Positions 24,911 to 36,282 of a DNA stretch of 64,000 nucleotides are shown one piece after another. The stretch is from Rapana venosa (Eukaryota; Mollusca; Gastropoda; Neogastropoda; Muricidae): assembly GCA_028751875.1 (NCBI GenBank), contig CM054153.1:27199552-27263551 (forward strand), written 5' to 3'. Within the stretch, counting starts at the first letter, position 1. Each line of letters starts with the position of its first letter. A program made the translations under genes and the position numbers. Below the pieces are notes generated by a model. That model did no database searches. It was given only the letters and a program-made list of their open reading frames with translations, and had not been told where the DNA came from.

Positions 24911-25055
24911 AGTTTGCCCTGCCACAACAAGACCACAGCTGACTTTGCTTTCCTGGGCTGCTCCAGCCTGATCGCCACCTGTGGGTACTCTTCAGAGAAC
25001 AAGAACGTCTGTCTGTGGGACACACTGCTGCCACCACGCTCTGCTCTTGTGCACG
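24911..25055 (+). CDS. DMXL: DMXL exon: WD40 blade ending LWDT
   Basis: Forty-eight codons plus one base. SLPCHNKTTADFAF is the strongest family signature in the window: DMXL proteins share a 'CHNKTA.DF.F..SSLIAT.G' stretch here. SSENKNVCLWDTLLPP completes the third blade. The acceptor is 'tatgtatgcag' and the donor 'gtaagg'. Confidence 0.97.
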
Positions 25056-25498
25056 GTAAGGCACTCGGGGAATGATAAGTAGTCTGTGTTGGGGTTGGGT
25101 CCAAGACTTGCCTTCTGTAAGTTCTCTGTGTTTCCTGTGGTACCTTCTTAGTGTTTCTACATGTTAACTTTTATTTGGAGTAAAACTGGATATGTCACAT
25201 TTGGTTATACTGAAGTAGTGCAGTGTACATTGAAAGAAACTTTTCCTCTTTTTACCCCTTTTGTTTTCTTTGTCTTTTTTTTTTTTTTTTTTTAAGTCTT
25301 TACTCACTTTTTTGCCTATGGAGTTGACTATTTGGGACCTATTATAATGGTTTTGTTAAAGTTATGGTTCAGACTTTGGATAGTGTGAATGATGTTTGAT
25401 TAGAGCAGTTATATCTTTGCTGATGAACAAGAGGATAGCCATTTTGATGCATTTTTCCCCTTTGTTGCAAACAATAGTGTTTGTGTGTGTGTGTGCAG

Positions 25499-25588
25499 CA
25501 TTTCCATGCCATGAGTTTGGCTGCCCCTCAGTGGTGTACGCCCCCCAGAGTCAGACACTGATCAGTGGAGGACGGCGAGGAGAAATCT
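25499..25588 (+). CDS. DMXL: DMXL exon: WD40 blade with SGGRRGEI
   Basis: The leading CA completes Ala. It then reads FPCHEFGCPSVVYAPQSQ and TLISGGRRGEI, ending with one base that joins the next exon to make Cys. The CHE/CHD then YAP then LISGGR.G order is typical of DMXL family members. The acceptor lies at the end of a (GT)n tract ('gtgtgtgtgtgtgcag'); the donor is 'gtatcc'. Confidence 0.95.
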
Positions 25589-26036
25589 GTATCCTTTCAC
25601 TTCACACTTGGTCCCTAGGCCTGAATCCTCTCTCTTTGTTAGCCATTACATTTGTCTGGGAGTTCAACGCATTCTCTGATATTTTCCTCTTGAGCACTGC
25701 CTCTCTAACTACAGATTGAATGAATTGTTTACAGGGTAATGTTGTAAAGCTGGCAGGACTGACAGGCAGACACGATGGCTGAATGTAAAATAAATGCCAA
25801 TATCGAAAACTTGGTATGTATTGATGTGTGCTCTTATTGTCAGGAATATTGCCAAGGTAAAGAAATGAAAAGAGGGATAAGAACTTACTGATTTTGAAAA
25901 AAAAAATGCTATGCAAAGGGGCTCACTTTTAGGGAAACTGTATTCACACAGCTGAAATAATAAGCAGATCTTGAATTGTTTTACAGAAGGAAAAAAAAAA
26001 TCATAGTATTGGACATGATCCTTGACAGCCCTCCAG

Positions 26037-26164
26037 GTCAGTTTGATCTGCGACAGAGGAAAATCAAGAACACATTCCAGGCCCACGAGTCGGCCATCAA
26101 ATGTCTGGCTGTGGACAGTAAAGAGGAGTACTATGTCACAGGCTCTTCGGAAGGGGACATCAAG
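26037..26164 (+). CDS. DMXL: DMXL exon: WD40 blade ending in GDIK
   Basis: The first two bases complete Cys, then 42 codons: QFDLRQRKIKNTFQAHES, then IKCLAVDSKEEYYVTGSSEG and DIK. This carries the FDLRQR end of one blade and the AHESAIKCLAVD...TGSSEGDIK core of the next. The acceptor AG is inside 'ccctccag'. A second AG 18 bp upstream ('gacag', ending 26018) would change the start by a multiple of three and add a few residues. The donor is followed immediately by a (GT)n tract. Confidence 0.95.
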
Positions 26165-26330
26165 GTATCTGTGTGTGTGTGTGTGTGTGAAGTGAACGCC
26201 AGTGTGTGTGTGAAGTGAATGCCAGTGTGTGTGTGTGAAGTGAATGCCAGTGTGTGTGAAGTGAACACCAGTGTGTGTGTGTGTGAAGTGAATGCCAGTG
26301 TGTGTGTGTGTAAGAAGTGAACACCCTTAG
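26165..26330. repeat. GT-rich minisatellite directly after a DMXL 5' splice site
   Basis: Five or so units of roughly 20-30 bp, each (GT)n followed by 'gaagtgaatgccagt' or 'gaagtgaacaccagt', beginning only about 5 bases inside the intron. (GT)n tracts close to splice sites are known modifiers of splicing; any effect here is inference. Confidence 0.85.
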
Positions 26331-27349
26331 GTGTGGTAGTCTCGTTATCTTCTGAATAAGAGGTAGAAGGAAGCTTTTTTGTGTTTTAAGTCTATTGTAT
26401 GAGGAATTTTGGGATACCCCTTCTACCCAAAATTTTGAAAGTAAGAAATGCTAGGCCGTAGTTAGCAAAATACATCTTTCTCAGCTAAGCCTAAACAGAG
26501 CTTTAGTCTCTTTTTAAAATGAATATTGCATTGGTCTGAAATTTTCAGTGGCACAGTATAGTGTTAAGTGGCACAATATAGTGTTTAGTGACACTCATGA
26601 ACTTGACACATGTTCGCTTATCCTGCAATTTACTAGTTCTCCTTCAAACAAGAGATGACAAAACACATTTGCTCTATGATACCCCTTGTAAACACAGTTC
26701 AACCGCCAATCATTTACCACAGTCACTGCCGCATCTGTTGAACAGAAATATCCAGTAATCGTGCTTGTCACTGGACTTGGCTGAGCTCTCAAATGCATGA
26801 AGACTGCCCACAAAAGTGTGCAGTGAACTGTTGGCCCTCAGTGGAGACCAGATTGACAGGGGGTGCAATACTAAGCCAGCCGACAGAAGTAAATTTGGGA
26901 CCTGTTTAACTCTTCTACTACCGCGTTCCGTTTCTCTTACTTACCACTGTATACCAAGTATTTTCTGCAGTGTCTTTCAGTTTCACACCTACTGACTTTA
27001 AAAAATAATAAAAAATCGAAATAAAGACAGATCTACATGAAACTTTCTGTACTTGTTAAGTTGTGAATAAAAATCCAATATTTCTTCGTTTGACTCTTGT
27101 GTGACTTGTTGTTGTGGAATGCTGATGGCGATGATGTTGCGGTTGTTGTTGGCTACGGTGGTTATGCAATAATTTTTAAAATATGACTATTTCAAGAGGT
27201 AAAGAATTGTAAAGATGAAGTGAAATAAAATCAAACATGCAAAATAAGTAATAATGTTCAGATAATATTAGAATAACATGCAATCACACTCACAAACAAG
27301 CATACAGGCTGACGAACAAACAGCCATTGAAATCAGGACACGGTTTGTT

Positions 27350-27794
27350 CCAATTTTATTTTGCACTTCGTCAGTGAAAAACAGAAGAAAAAAACCCATC
27401 ATACTACCCACGAGTCACTAGCATCATTTTGCAAGTTTCTGGAGCCACAATTTTCACGAAATTCTTTCATTTTAAGCCAGTCACAGTCATATGCCCCCCT
27501 CGGCAGGATCGTTGTTTACACCACTGTCGTAGTCATCTTCATCACTCGAATCACCAATAAACACAGCACATCGATTCCACTCTGCAACTCTTGAATCCTC
27601 TGTTCAGCTTCTAAGTCCATTTCAGTCCACATAAGTTCAGATTCTGCCATTATTTTCACAGAAAATCCTCCAAAAAGTTCGTTGAAGCAGTCGCCATATT
27701 GATGCAGCTCCCTCCAAAAATTGTTACTCGATGACATCGCCGTAAAATCGAAACAATCGGCACCAAAATCGATCAACTGAAGCCAAAATTGCAA
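27350..27794 (-). pseudogene. piggyBac transposase N-terminal remnant
   Basis: From 27794 the minus frame gives an N-terminal segment (MSSSNNFWRELHQYG, DLEAEQRIQELQSGIDVL). A +1 shift then continues into an acidic stretch GDSSDEDDYDSGVNNDPAEG, typical of piggyBac N-termini. Further on, after stops, FFTDEVQNKIGTN appears (FFTDEV at 27364-27381), matching the conserved entry of the piggyBac transposase domain. The catalytic Asp-rich core and the C-terminal Cys-rich domain are missing. This is a frameshifted, deleted pseudogene. Confidence 0.7.
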
Positions 27795-27894
27795 ATGGCG
27801 GCAGCTACACTATCTGGGAGCTCACTGCGCATGTCTAAAGCGATAAGGGGTGTGAGACCATGGTATATAAATAGCGCAAAGGGAGACACCAGGT

Positions 27895-27960
27895 GTCCCC
27901 AGGTATTCGGCGGGCAAAGTAGTAAGAGGGCGGGTCAACCCGCCGACGGTAGTAGGAGAG
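27895..27960. repeat. Subterminal palindrome of the piggyBac-like element
   Basis: Next to the right terminal repeat, 'ggcgggtcaacccgcc' is a near-perfect palindrome with 7-bp arms. It is flanked by 'agtagtaag' and 'ggtagtagg', which repeat the terminal motif internally. Such subterminal repeats are common transposase-binding or end-processing sites, though function is inferred. Confidence 0.6.
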
Positions 27961-28171
27961 TTAAAGTGTAATATTCAGTATTATTTTGTCTGAAACCAGG
28001 CACAACACAAGCTAACACAAACTCGGTCATCAGCATGAGGGATGTATTCCTAGCAGTCGTGTTGCTCCTCTCTTCCTTCCTTCCTTCCTTACACTGTTTA
28101 TTTTCCCTGTAAGTTAGAGTCACTCTCATTGCTTAACCCTCCCTCTGACTGAAGTGTACCTGTGCCACCAG

Positions 28172-28378
28172 GTGTGGGCCATGAACTCCAACCAGCTGTG
28201 CTTTTCCTTCCCCGGGGAGCACAGCAAGAGCACCTTCTTCCGCAACGTGGGGGCCACGTCAGGGGTCACCCAGGTGGCCATCAACAGCAGCAACCACCTC
28301 TTCTCCTGCGGGGCGGACGGCTCCATCAAGTTCAGACATCTCCCAGAAAAAGAAGTCATGACACATCACTTCATCTGA
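28172..28378 (+). CDS. DMXL: DMXL terminal exon: last WD40 blades and stop
   Basis: Sixty-nine codons including TGA at 28376-28378. It starts VWAMNSNQLCFSFPGEHSKS, so the preceding GDIK joins VWAM to complete a blade. It continues STFFRNVGATSGVTQVAINS and SNHLFSCGADGSIKFRHLP, ending EVMTHHFI. The EH.K..FFRN, NH.FSCGADG and IK.R.LP order is the conserved C-terminus of DMXL1/2 and Rbcn-3A. Vertebrate proteins extend further after this point, so this C-terminus looks shorter. The acceptor is 'cctgtgccaccag'. Across all ten exons the sum is 1108 bp: one leading base plus 369 codons, with no frame conflict. Confidence 0.97.
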   Translation: MWAMNSNQLCFSFPGEHSKSTFFRNVGATSGVTQVAINSSNHLFSCGADGSIKFRHLPEKEVMTHHFI

Positions 28379-30340
28379 GCTGTTTGTGTGTGTGTGTGTG
28401 TGTGTGTGTACGTACTGTGTTGTGGTGAAGACATTGGGATGTTTTTAGTTTCAGCCAGTCACAGGGGTCCACTTTCTGTGTGTGTTGGTTGGTGGTGACC
28501 AGAATTGAACATGGAGGAGTGCGGTGTTTCTGAATGCTCAGAGAGAGAAGTCGATGTAGATTGTGTCAGCGGTTGTCTGTGAGTGGAAGAGGGAAAAGAG
28601 GAATGTGAAATGAGAAGAGTTTGTGTGTGTTGACTGTGAGGAGAACCTCCCTGACATTGTGGTGGTGATGTTCCCTGCTGGACGTGTGGATTGTTCCCTT
28701 CAGATGGTGGTGTGCCCCTTCCCTTGCGGGCACAGGACTGGAATCACTGGCGTCGCGTCGCGTCGCGTCACAACTTGCTGGGGTGTGACTGGGTTCCTGT
28801 GATAATGACAATACTAGAAGTGTACAGGACAAGGGGCAGAGAAGGGGTGTGCTTGTGTAAAGATTGCAGGTGTTGAGTTTCTGAAGTTCGAGTCAAACCA
28901 CAAGGAAGGGCATGTCTCTGTGTTTGGCGCCAGCCCACCAGTCACCTTGGTCATTGTAGATGTGGATGGGGTGCTATGTATCTACATGTGAACACTTATT
29001 TGTTGTCAGCTGATGATACTCTTCCTTATTTTCTCTCATTGTCTATAGTCCATACTCTATTATACTCAGTTGTTTGATGAATGCATTTTACACAAAAAGA
29101 AAAAAAGGTAGGAAGTTGGTGCTGGAATGTACCAGCCAAGTCTTGTAGAGAAAAAGAAGGGATGCATGTCAGTAAAGCCCTGTTTTCATTCCAGAGGTAA
29201 AAATGTATTTGCTGTGGTTAGATTAGTGTTGTGTATGTAAGTACAGAGAAAATTTGATGAAATTGAAGTGTACATGTCTAAAGGCCCTAGTGACTAACCA
29301 GGGGGAGTAATCCTCTGAGAGCAATAACTCTGCCAAGAAAATAAACGGTGGACACACTCCCAGTATATCTCTGGCTCTCCAGCGAGGAGAGGAGAGATGG
29401 TTGGTGTTGTAGGCAGTTATTGTCCTGTAGAAAGCTGCGTGAGTTTGGGGTGTATCTTTAGACGACACTGATGCTATGCCTTCAGAATTGTATGCAATGG
29501 TACAAGTTTAGGTGCTTGTGTTTAGGTTTTTAATGGGCTCGTAACAAAAACGTGTATAGATTTATGACTATCGATGTGCATAATTGATGTGTGCTAGTGG
29601 AATGTGTATTCAGATGAAGTTGTTTGAGGTTTGTACTTTTCTTTAGATATTGTTTTCTGATAATTTTTGTCATATCATTAGCCAGTTTGTTATTTCCTCT
29701 GATATGTAGGAGTTTATAAACGTAATGTTACCCTCTCCTTTTGCGTTTATTTCATCACCGCAACAATACGATTGGAAAAAAAAGCTTCTCTCATACGAAT
29801 GTTGAAGAAAATCGAACAAAAATTGAAATCAATATGTTAAATGCCTTTTGTATGAGTATCCTAAACAGATTAGTTTAACTTGTCACATTTTGTTTATCCA
29901 CCTCTTCTTCATTTCTTATTCCCATTTACTCTAAAGAAGCGGAATAAAAGAAGGTGTGTAGATCATACAACTGTGCTTAATCATTGACAAACAAAGCTGA
30001 GACAGTACTGTTGTTGTAAGTAATGGATAAAATAAGTAAATAATATCTGAAAGTTAACCAGGAAAGCAAAAACTGGAGAAGCAAAAAAGTCATCTGCTTT
30101 GTCTCTTTATCATCACTTCATTTTCCAGCTCCTGTCAGGGTGCAGACTGTCAACATCCAACTTTCCCTCCTCTTCCCTGGGGAGTCTGTACATATTTTGA
30201 GGATGTCTCCCTCTTCTCAGCTCTGTCCTGTCACTAGCTGTTCTTTGGTCTGTCGCCGCCTCTGTTTAAGAGTCCATTCCATAGTTTGAGCCTCTGTGCT
30301 GATGTGAACATATTTTACCACTTGAAATTGAAGATGGTGA
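28379..30340. other. DMXL 3' untranslated region or immediate downstream DNA
   Basis: Starts with a (GT)n tract (28383-28408) six bases after the stop. A (GCGTC)4-like CpG-rich pentamer repeat is at 28750-28769. AATAAA hexamers occur at 29339-29344 and 29943-29948. No further coding signal is visible. The true 3' end cannot be set from sequence alone. Confidence 0.5.
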
Positions 30341-30344
30341 GAAT

Positions 30345-30600
30345 TGAGAATGGTGCGGAGATTATAAACTGAGGTCCCATGTGTGAAAACATGCAAAATG
30401 TCGTTAAACCCGCTCTGCCTTTCAGAAGAGTAGGCTATTGCGTGCCAGTAAGAATGGATGACAATGATTACACACTGGTGGTGTGTTTGCCTGAAGTCGG
30501 AATGCAGCTACCTTAATGGTGAGCAAAAACGTTTGCATACGCAAAATCTCACCATTGGTAAACCTTGGAGATCTAGCCTAGAAAGGGGAAAAGTCTGCAA
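30345..30600 (+). repeat. SINE family A copy, 5'-truncated, tail type B
   Basis: Contains 'attataaactgaggtccc', 'cagaagagtaggctattgcg', then the type B tail 'ctgaagtcggaatgcagc' through 'atctagcc'. The tRNA-like head is missing. Confidence 0.7.
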
Positions 30601-31132
30601 ACTTTGGACAGTACAGTGTCGTAATTCCAAGTCTTGGATCTAAAGTGCAGTATGGATTTCTGGATATATGAAATTCAGGATTCATTTGTTAAAGATCAGA
30701 TGCATTTAGAATATTAGACATGAGATAAGAGGAATTCTGCTGTTTTTAACCATCTCCAGGACCTTTTGGAAATTTTTTTTTATAGATCAGTTTAAATTTA
30801 ATATGTTGAGAAAGTTTAGGGTATATCATGTGCATGTGTGTTGATTCATGGGCTGGTATCCCAACAAAGCTGTTCTCACATGAATCAATCTTTATCCAGT
30901 GTGTGTCTTCATGTCAGGAATCTGCTTCATTAATTTATTCACTGAGCTGTTGTAGGTGCCTGAACAAGCGCTGCGTGTGTTTCTTCAAAGCATTTCATTT
31001 AAGGACTCCGAAGTCAGCCATTTCAATCTACTAGGCATGAGAAGGTAGCAGTTTGTGAAAAGGCTCTTGTGGCCAACATTATTTAAAAAGTTACATGAAG
31101 ATGTTTTGTTGTAACTCAATCCTAGGTTTAGG

Positions 31133-31410
31133 AGGCACCGTGGTCGAGTGGTTTAGGCGGTCAACTCGTGAACCAGAGGTCGCGGGTTCGATCCCCGCTC
31201 GGCTCAGTGTTGTGTCCTTGGGAAAGACACTTAACTCCTATTTTCCTCACTCCACCCAGGTGTACAAGTGGGTACCAGCTCTGCTGGGGAAGTATCTGGC
31301 GACAGACTAGCGTCCTGTCACAGGGGTGGTGAAAAACCATCAGTTCGCTTAACGCTACAGAAACCGGGATAAGCTCCGGCTCTATGGGCCTTCTGGCTCG
31401 AAAGAACATA
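31133..31410 (+). repeat. Young tRNA-derived SINE with target-site duplications
   Basis: The 278-bp element lies between two perfect 16-bp direct repeats CAATCCTAGGTTTAGG (31117-31132 and 31411-31426). Box A is TGGTCGAGTGG (31141-31151) and box B is an intact GGTTCGATCCC (31185-31195). The central part, with 'gtccttgggaaagacactt' and 'acccaggtgtacaagtggg', resembles the conserved central domains of many animal SINEs. The 3' end 'tggctcgaaagaaca' lacks poly-A, implying recognition by a specific partner LINE. Perfect duplications and an intact promoter suggest a recent insertion. Confidence 0.95.
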
Positions 31411-34036
31411 CAATCCTAGGTTTAGGCACTGATGTGTATAACAAAGATGGGAAGACTGCAATTTCGTGTAAGACCCCAATGATGGCCACCTACAAGGCTT
31501 CCAGACCCCTGCCACATTTTTCTTCCTTTCGAGTTTTTGGCCATTCTCACCTCTGGAATAGATGAAGGAAAAACTTAAGAAGAGAGGGAAACATTGCATA
31601 TCTTTTACTGTCCAGTTCTTTAGGTGCTAATCAGGAAGAAAAATACAAAATAATGATAGTGAAATGAAGACAAGAATGCAGTTACATAGGTAATTTGGAA
31701 TCACTGACAGAATTTTTGAAAAATGTTTTCGAGTCAATATTTATACAAAATCTTTCATTGCATGCTAAAGGTAATCCAATATATATATATATATGTGTGT
31801 GTGTATGTTTCATTGGAATTTCATGGTAATCTTTGTGGTGTATGCAGCATAGAAGCAATGATGTTTGTTCAGGTTTCAAACAGCTTTACGTAACCGAGCT
31901 TTTTTCTTTTTTTCATCCTTTCAAAACTACTCTTCGGTCACATTTTCAGGAGATTCTGTGAAATCTGTCTCATGTGGCTGTGTTGTACTCTTTTTGATGA
32001 TTGTTGTGCATAAGAACAAACCTACGCTTCAATTTTACTGTTTCGGTTAAGCCTGTTGATTGCTTTATGTGTGTGCAAAATGTCATTTTAAAGATTTTTT
32101 TGTGCCCCAGTATGAGTAGTGTACTAGAGAACAGCATACTTGGTGAAAATCCCAGTTATTGAAAATTGATTTGTTACTTACAAACTTCTGTAGGAATGGG
32201 TTTTTGATTTGTTAAATTTTTGTGTGTTTTTATCATGTGATAGAGATAAATGGCAAATTTCAGCATAGTGTTGCAGTTTTTTTCTGAGTGTGAACTTCGT
32301 AGTTTTCCCTTCCTTGTGAGATTACAGCAGTATTTCTTTGATTTTACGTACCACAGTGTCGGTGAATGTGTATCTTGTTCCACAGTTCTTCTGACACTGG
32401 CTTGTTCAGTCTTCATTGTTTCTGTGTGCTGAGCTTCAAGTCTAGAAAAATGTGAAAGAAAAAACAACTAAGAACTCCATTATTGATCACTGCTCTCACG
32501 TGATGCCCAATGACACAAAGAGCAAAACTTTATGCATAATGAGAGGCGAGTCTTGCCAGATTTGACTGCGGTTGTTCCACTGCTGCGTTCCCTTGAGTTA
32601 GAGTTCTGATACAGTAATGTGTGTGTGTGTTGGGTAGACTGTCCCAGTGTTGTAGAATGGTGCAGTTCATCCCATGTTGTGGCAGGCCTGGCCTTGCTTC
32701 TTCAGGTTGTGACCTTGTTCTTCACTGTCTGCCCGGTATGAGAGGGGAATTAGCACAGCTGCTCACCAGATGAAAGCTTCTAAAGGGGTGTTTAGGATAA
32801 GCAAGTGTCCAGTTCAGTGTTCAGTTCTTGTTGTGAACAAAAGCTTAGATTTATAGATGCATTGAGGTTGAATGGTGATAGTTTTCTGATGAGAGAGAGT
32901 GTGTGTATAAAAGTTGGAAAAAAATTAGTGGTTGCAGATGACAGGTGATTTTCTTTCTATTATAAAAGGAGTTCCATTTTGGTGATTTTTGTGTTTTAAA
33001 TTTTTGGGGAGAAGGAAATTAGATTCAAGCCCTTGAATTCTCTTGAAAATAACCAAAATGACAACCAGTGACAAAAAACACCTTGAAAATCGAGGTTAAT
33101 ATCGAAAATATTCTCTTTAAGGACGATTATAATAAGAGGTACATTTTTGTGTGTGAAAAAGTAAGTAAATAAGCAGGTGACAAAGTGTCCAAGGGAGGTA
33201 ATTACTGATTTGGCACATGCACAGTAGGTCACTAGAAGTCATCTGTCAATCTCCCAAGTGGATTACTTTTGTCTGCCAGAGTTTAAAATGACAGATCATA
33301 GCAAAAACAAAGCATTAAATCCCATGAAACTGACAAAAGTAGACCTGGAGACTAGATAAATAAATTAGCAACAAACAGAAGTGTTTGTGATACATAACAT
33401 GAGCCTGCAAGCAATGGTGGGCAAGAGTTTGAAGCTGAAGCCAACTTTCAGGAACTGAGGTGGTCTGACCAAGATTCAGAAGTTTCTTTGGACTCAATTG
33501 CTAGGAGAAGATAAGAAAAAATTGACTCAACTGGTGCTCAGCACTGGGCTCAATTATTGGTATTGAGATGACATAAACAAGACAATATTTTGTCTCAAAT
33601 GCAGCATCCTTTTGCTGACTGAATTGGTAGATGCAGCATCCAACAATATCAAGAAATGTTCTGAACTTAGAAGATTTTTCTACTAGGTAATCTTAAAATT
33701 ATCAAATTATCCAGTACGAACGTACCACACAGCACAACAGTTGTGCCAGTAAGTATTGCGCATGAAGCAATGTCTTCCCTCTCAACACATGCACACACTC
33801 GCTCATGTGTATGGAATTAATCAGTACTCATCGAAAATGAGAGATTTTTATGAGCTATTTATTTTCAAAAATAGTGAAGTGGCAGATGCCTGTCCAATGA
33901 TAAATTCAATGATAAGACAAGAGGGCTGTTGAAATCCTGTGAGTGGACTTGGACACACACACACACATACAGAATGCGCATATATTGCCAATTCAGTTGA
34001 CAGCCATCATGTGTTATGCCCATATTACTGCCTTCA

Positions 34037-34262
34037 GTTTGTGACTGCTTCTGTCTACCATTAAGGTCATCACATTCAGACTTTGGGGTTGATGCGTGAA
34101 AGGTCTACTCTTCGGAAGACGGAACAGATTTTAATATGTGTGCAAGATGTGCGTGCATTCACACAGAGTCTTGGTTTATAGAATGTGCGTCTTGGTGGCG
34201 GCGGCTTGAACCAAGGCCGGAAAATGGTGAGTGCGGTGCTCTGACCAGTCGGCTAACTGCCA
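34037..34262 (-). repeat. Full-length SINE family A copy, inverted
   Basis: On the minus strand: box A TAGCCGACTGG (in 34243-34255), box B GGTTCAAGCC (34203-34212), the middle block 'aagagtagacc', then a short type B tail. It confirms the block order seen at 92-475 in the opposite orientation and has the cleanest tRNA-like head of the family. Confidence 0.7.
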
Positions 34263-36266
34263 ACATCCCCCAAAGTCAGTCATGTCTGCATGTAGACAGC
34301 CACAAACACACACCATGTGAGTTGAGTTTGCATACACATGCAAATGTTAGAAAACCTTGTGTTAAAGGTATTGTAGCACAATGGAAAAAAGTATTGTTAT
34401 TGAGAGTTTGAAGGGGCAGAGAATGTGTTTTCAGTACAAAAAGTGTAAAGTGATTTTAATACAGGATAAGAATCCTTTCTGGGTGGTGCTTGGATTATGT
34501 ATTAATTTTTTCCAACTAAAGCTGCTTTCATACCCGAGTCGTGAATGCAGTCAGAGTGAAGTCATTTGGTAGAAGTTTTTGTCTGGTGAGCATTTGTGAA
34601 GTGAGCGTCTTGAAAGCAGTAGTCGGGACTGGGGGTTTGGACAGGCAACAAGGCTTCTCACCCTGTGATCATTCTGTTGGTTCCACTGACAACATCCATC
34701 TGTGATGTCTCCTGCGTTGTTCTCCCCACTCCTTGTTGTTGGCGTTTGCCTTTATCTGTTCCCTTATCATGTGACCATAGTCTGAAACTGAGGCAAGTGT
34801 GGCTGTGTAGCAAATGTGCTTTCTGTCATGGGTTTATAAGTAGTTTTCTGCTGCTCCGGATCAGACACCCAGTATGTTAACTAGGCCCTTGCAGAGAGCA
34901 TTTTCTTTGCAAGTAATAGGTTTTTAATCACGAGTTATTATTGATGATCAAGGGCAATAAGTGATTTGCTGTTCTTTTTTCTTGTACATTAATCACATTT
35001 CATTCAGAAATGTTTTTGTAGAAATGGTGTACGTGGTAGTATTTGAAACATAATATCAGTCAGTCAAGATATTGTTTGTTTTTTTATATAGGACTGTTTA
35101 ACAATATATCCTGTGTATTTGTGGAAGATGTAAAAGTATGATCAATCATGGAGCTCTTACTGTATAAATCTTGTAAATATCTTGACCTGTTTTTCAGTGA
35201 TGTATTGAATTTCATTGTTACAATGGTGTTGATACAGACCTACAGTGATTTTATTGTTAAAAACATTTGGATGTTCTGTAATTTGATGAATATGTGATAT
35301 ATTGGGGTTATGGAATCAGTGTTCAGTATGTAGGTACAGAGCATTGAAAAAGTTGCTGTGTCATGTAGTAAAAGCATAATTTTTTGTGTGGAAGGGATGA
35401 TGAGCCAAGATAGTACATTCCAGCAGTTGTCTCATCCGAGTGCGAGTAGTATCGGCAGTTCAGTCATAGTAGCTTTAAAGTGAAATGGGGCGACTATTAT
35501 TTTAAAAAGAAGAGATGCTTATAGAAAAAGAGAGAATGAAATTTTGAGGGATGGTATGTGTTCATTTGAAGCTGTGTTCATGCCCTTCGTGAAAATCAAC
35601 CACCACATGTATTTTTGACATTCCAGTGATTGTATCCCTTTTCTGTATTTTTGAGCTGTATTGTATTAGAAAATGAGTTTGTGGCCAATGTATATGTTTG
35701 ATATTCTGGTACTTTTTGAAGGTTTTGTTTTGGGGCTCTGTTACTGCTGATATAATTTCAAGGTGCCCATAAGAGAGTGAGCGGGCTTGTCAGAGGTGGA
35801 TGATGTACTTAAAAATGCTGTGTTTTTTTCTGTCCATAGCAGTCATCCTTAAGATGTTTTTATGACCGATATTTGTGGTGGTTGGTTCTGTTGCATTGGT
35901 TTTTCATCCTAGGTGTGATTTTGATTGCTACCTCATTTCTGCAGACATGTGGTTCAGTGAAGGGTGTTAGTTAGGTACTTAGAAGGGGGGTTGCATTTCT
36001 TGTTGAGCCCGTGTGTCTCTAGCAGTGATAGAGCATAGGAGATGTGCTCGTAATCCCATACATTTTAGAAGGGGAAGGTATCGCACCTCTCCTTCAAAGT
36101 GATCCTCTATAAAGTAAATTACCTACATTTTTTGGGAAGATAGCATAGGGATTGTTGTGATCATTGTTAACTAATAGGGAAGCTGCAGGTTATGGTTTTA
36201 CCTTAAGCTACACAAATTTGTTGATTTTACATTAACATGAAACTTGCAAAACTCGCACCAGCCAGA

Positions 36267-36282
36267 AATAAATTGAAATAAA
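36267..36282 (+). terminator. Candidate polyadenylation signals (two AATAAA)
   Basis: Two AATAAA hexamers ten bases apart, followed by TG/T-rich sequence ('gatttatatgtttattcc'). If the DMXL 3' UTR is long this is one possible end; no transcript evidence is available. Confidence 0.3.

Larger units (their letters stand above)
26906..27964 (-). mobile_element. piggyBac-like DNA transposon, internally deleted
   Basis: The element is bounded by TTAA at 26906-26909 and 27961-27964. Inside these are terminal inverted repeats: the left end starts TTAACTCTTCTACTACCG and the right end, inverted, starts TTAACTCTCCTACTACCG (one mismatch in 18). TTAA target sites are the hallmark of the piggyBac superfamily. 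A transposase remnant lies on the minus strand near the right end. At about 1.06 kb the copy is too short for a complete transposase, so it would be non-autonomous. It sits in the last DMXL intron, antisense to the gene. Confidence 0.8.

Noticed and set aside
31135..31206. Possible functional tRNA gene with intact A and B boxes
   Set aside because: It is the head of a SINE bounded by target-site duplications. There is no poly-T terminator after the tRNA part and the acceptor stem does not pair properly.
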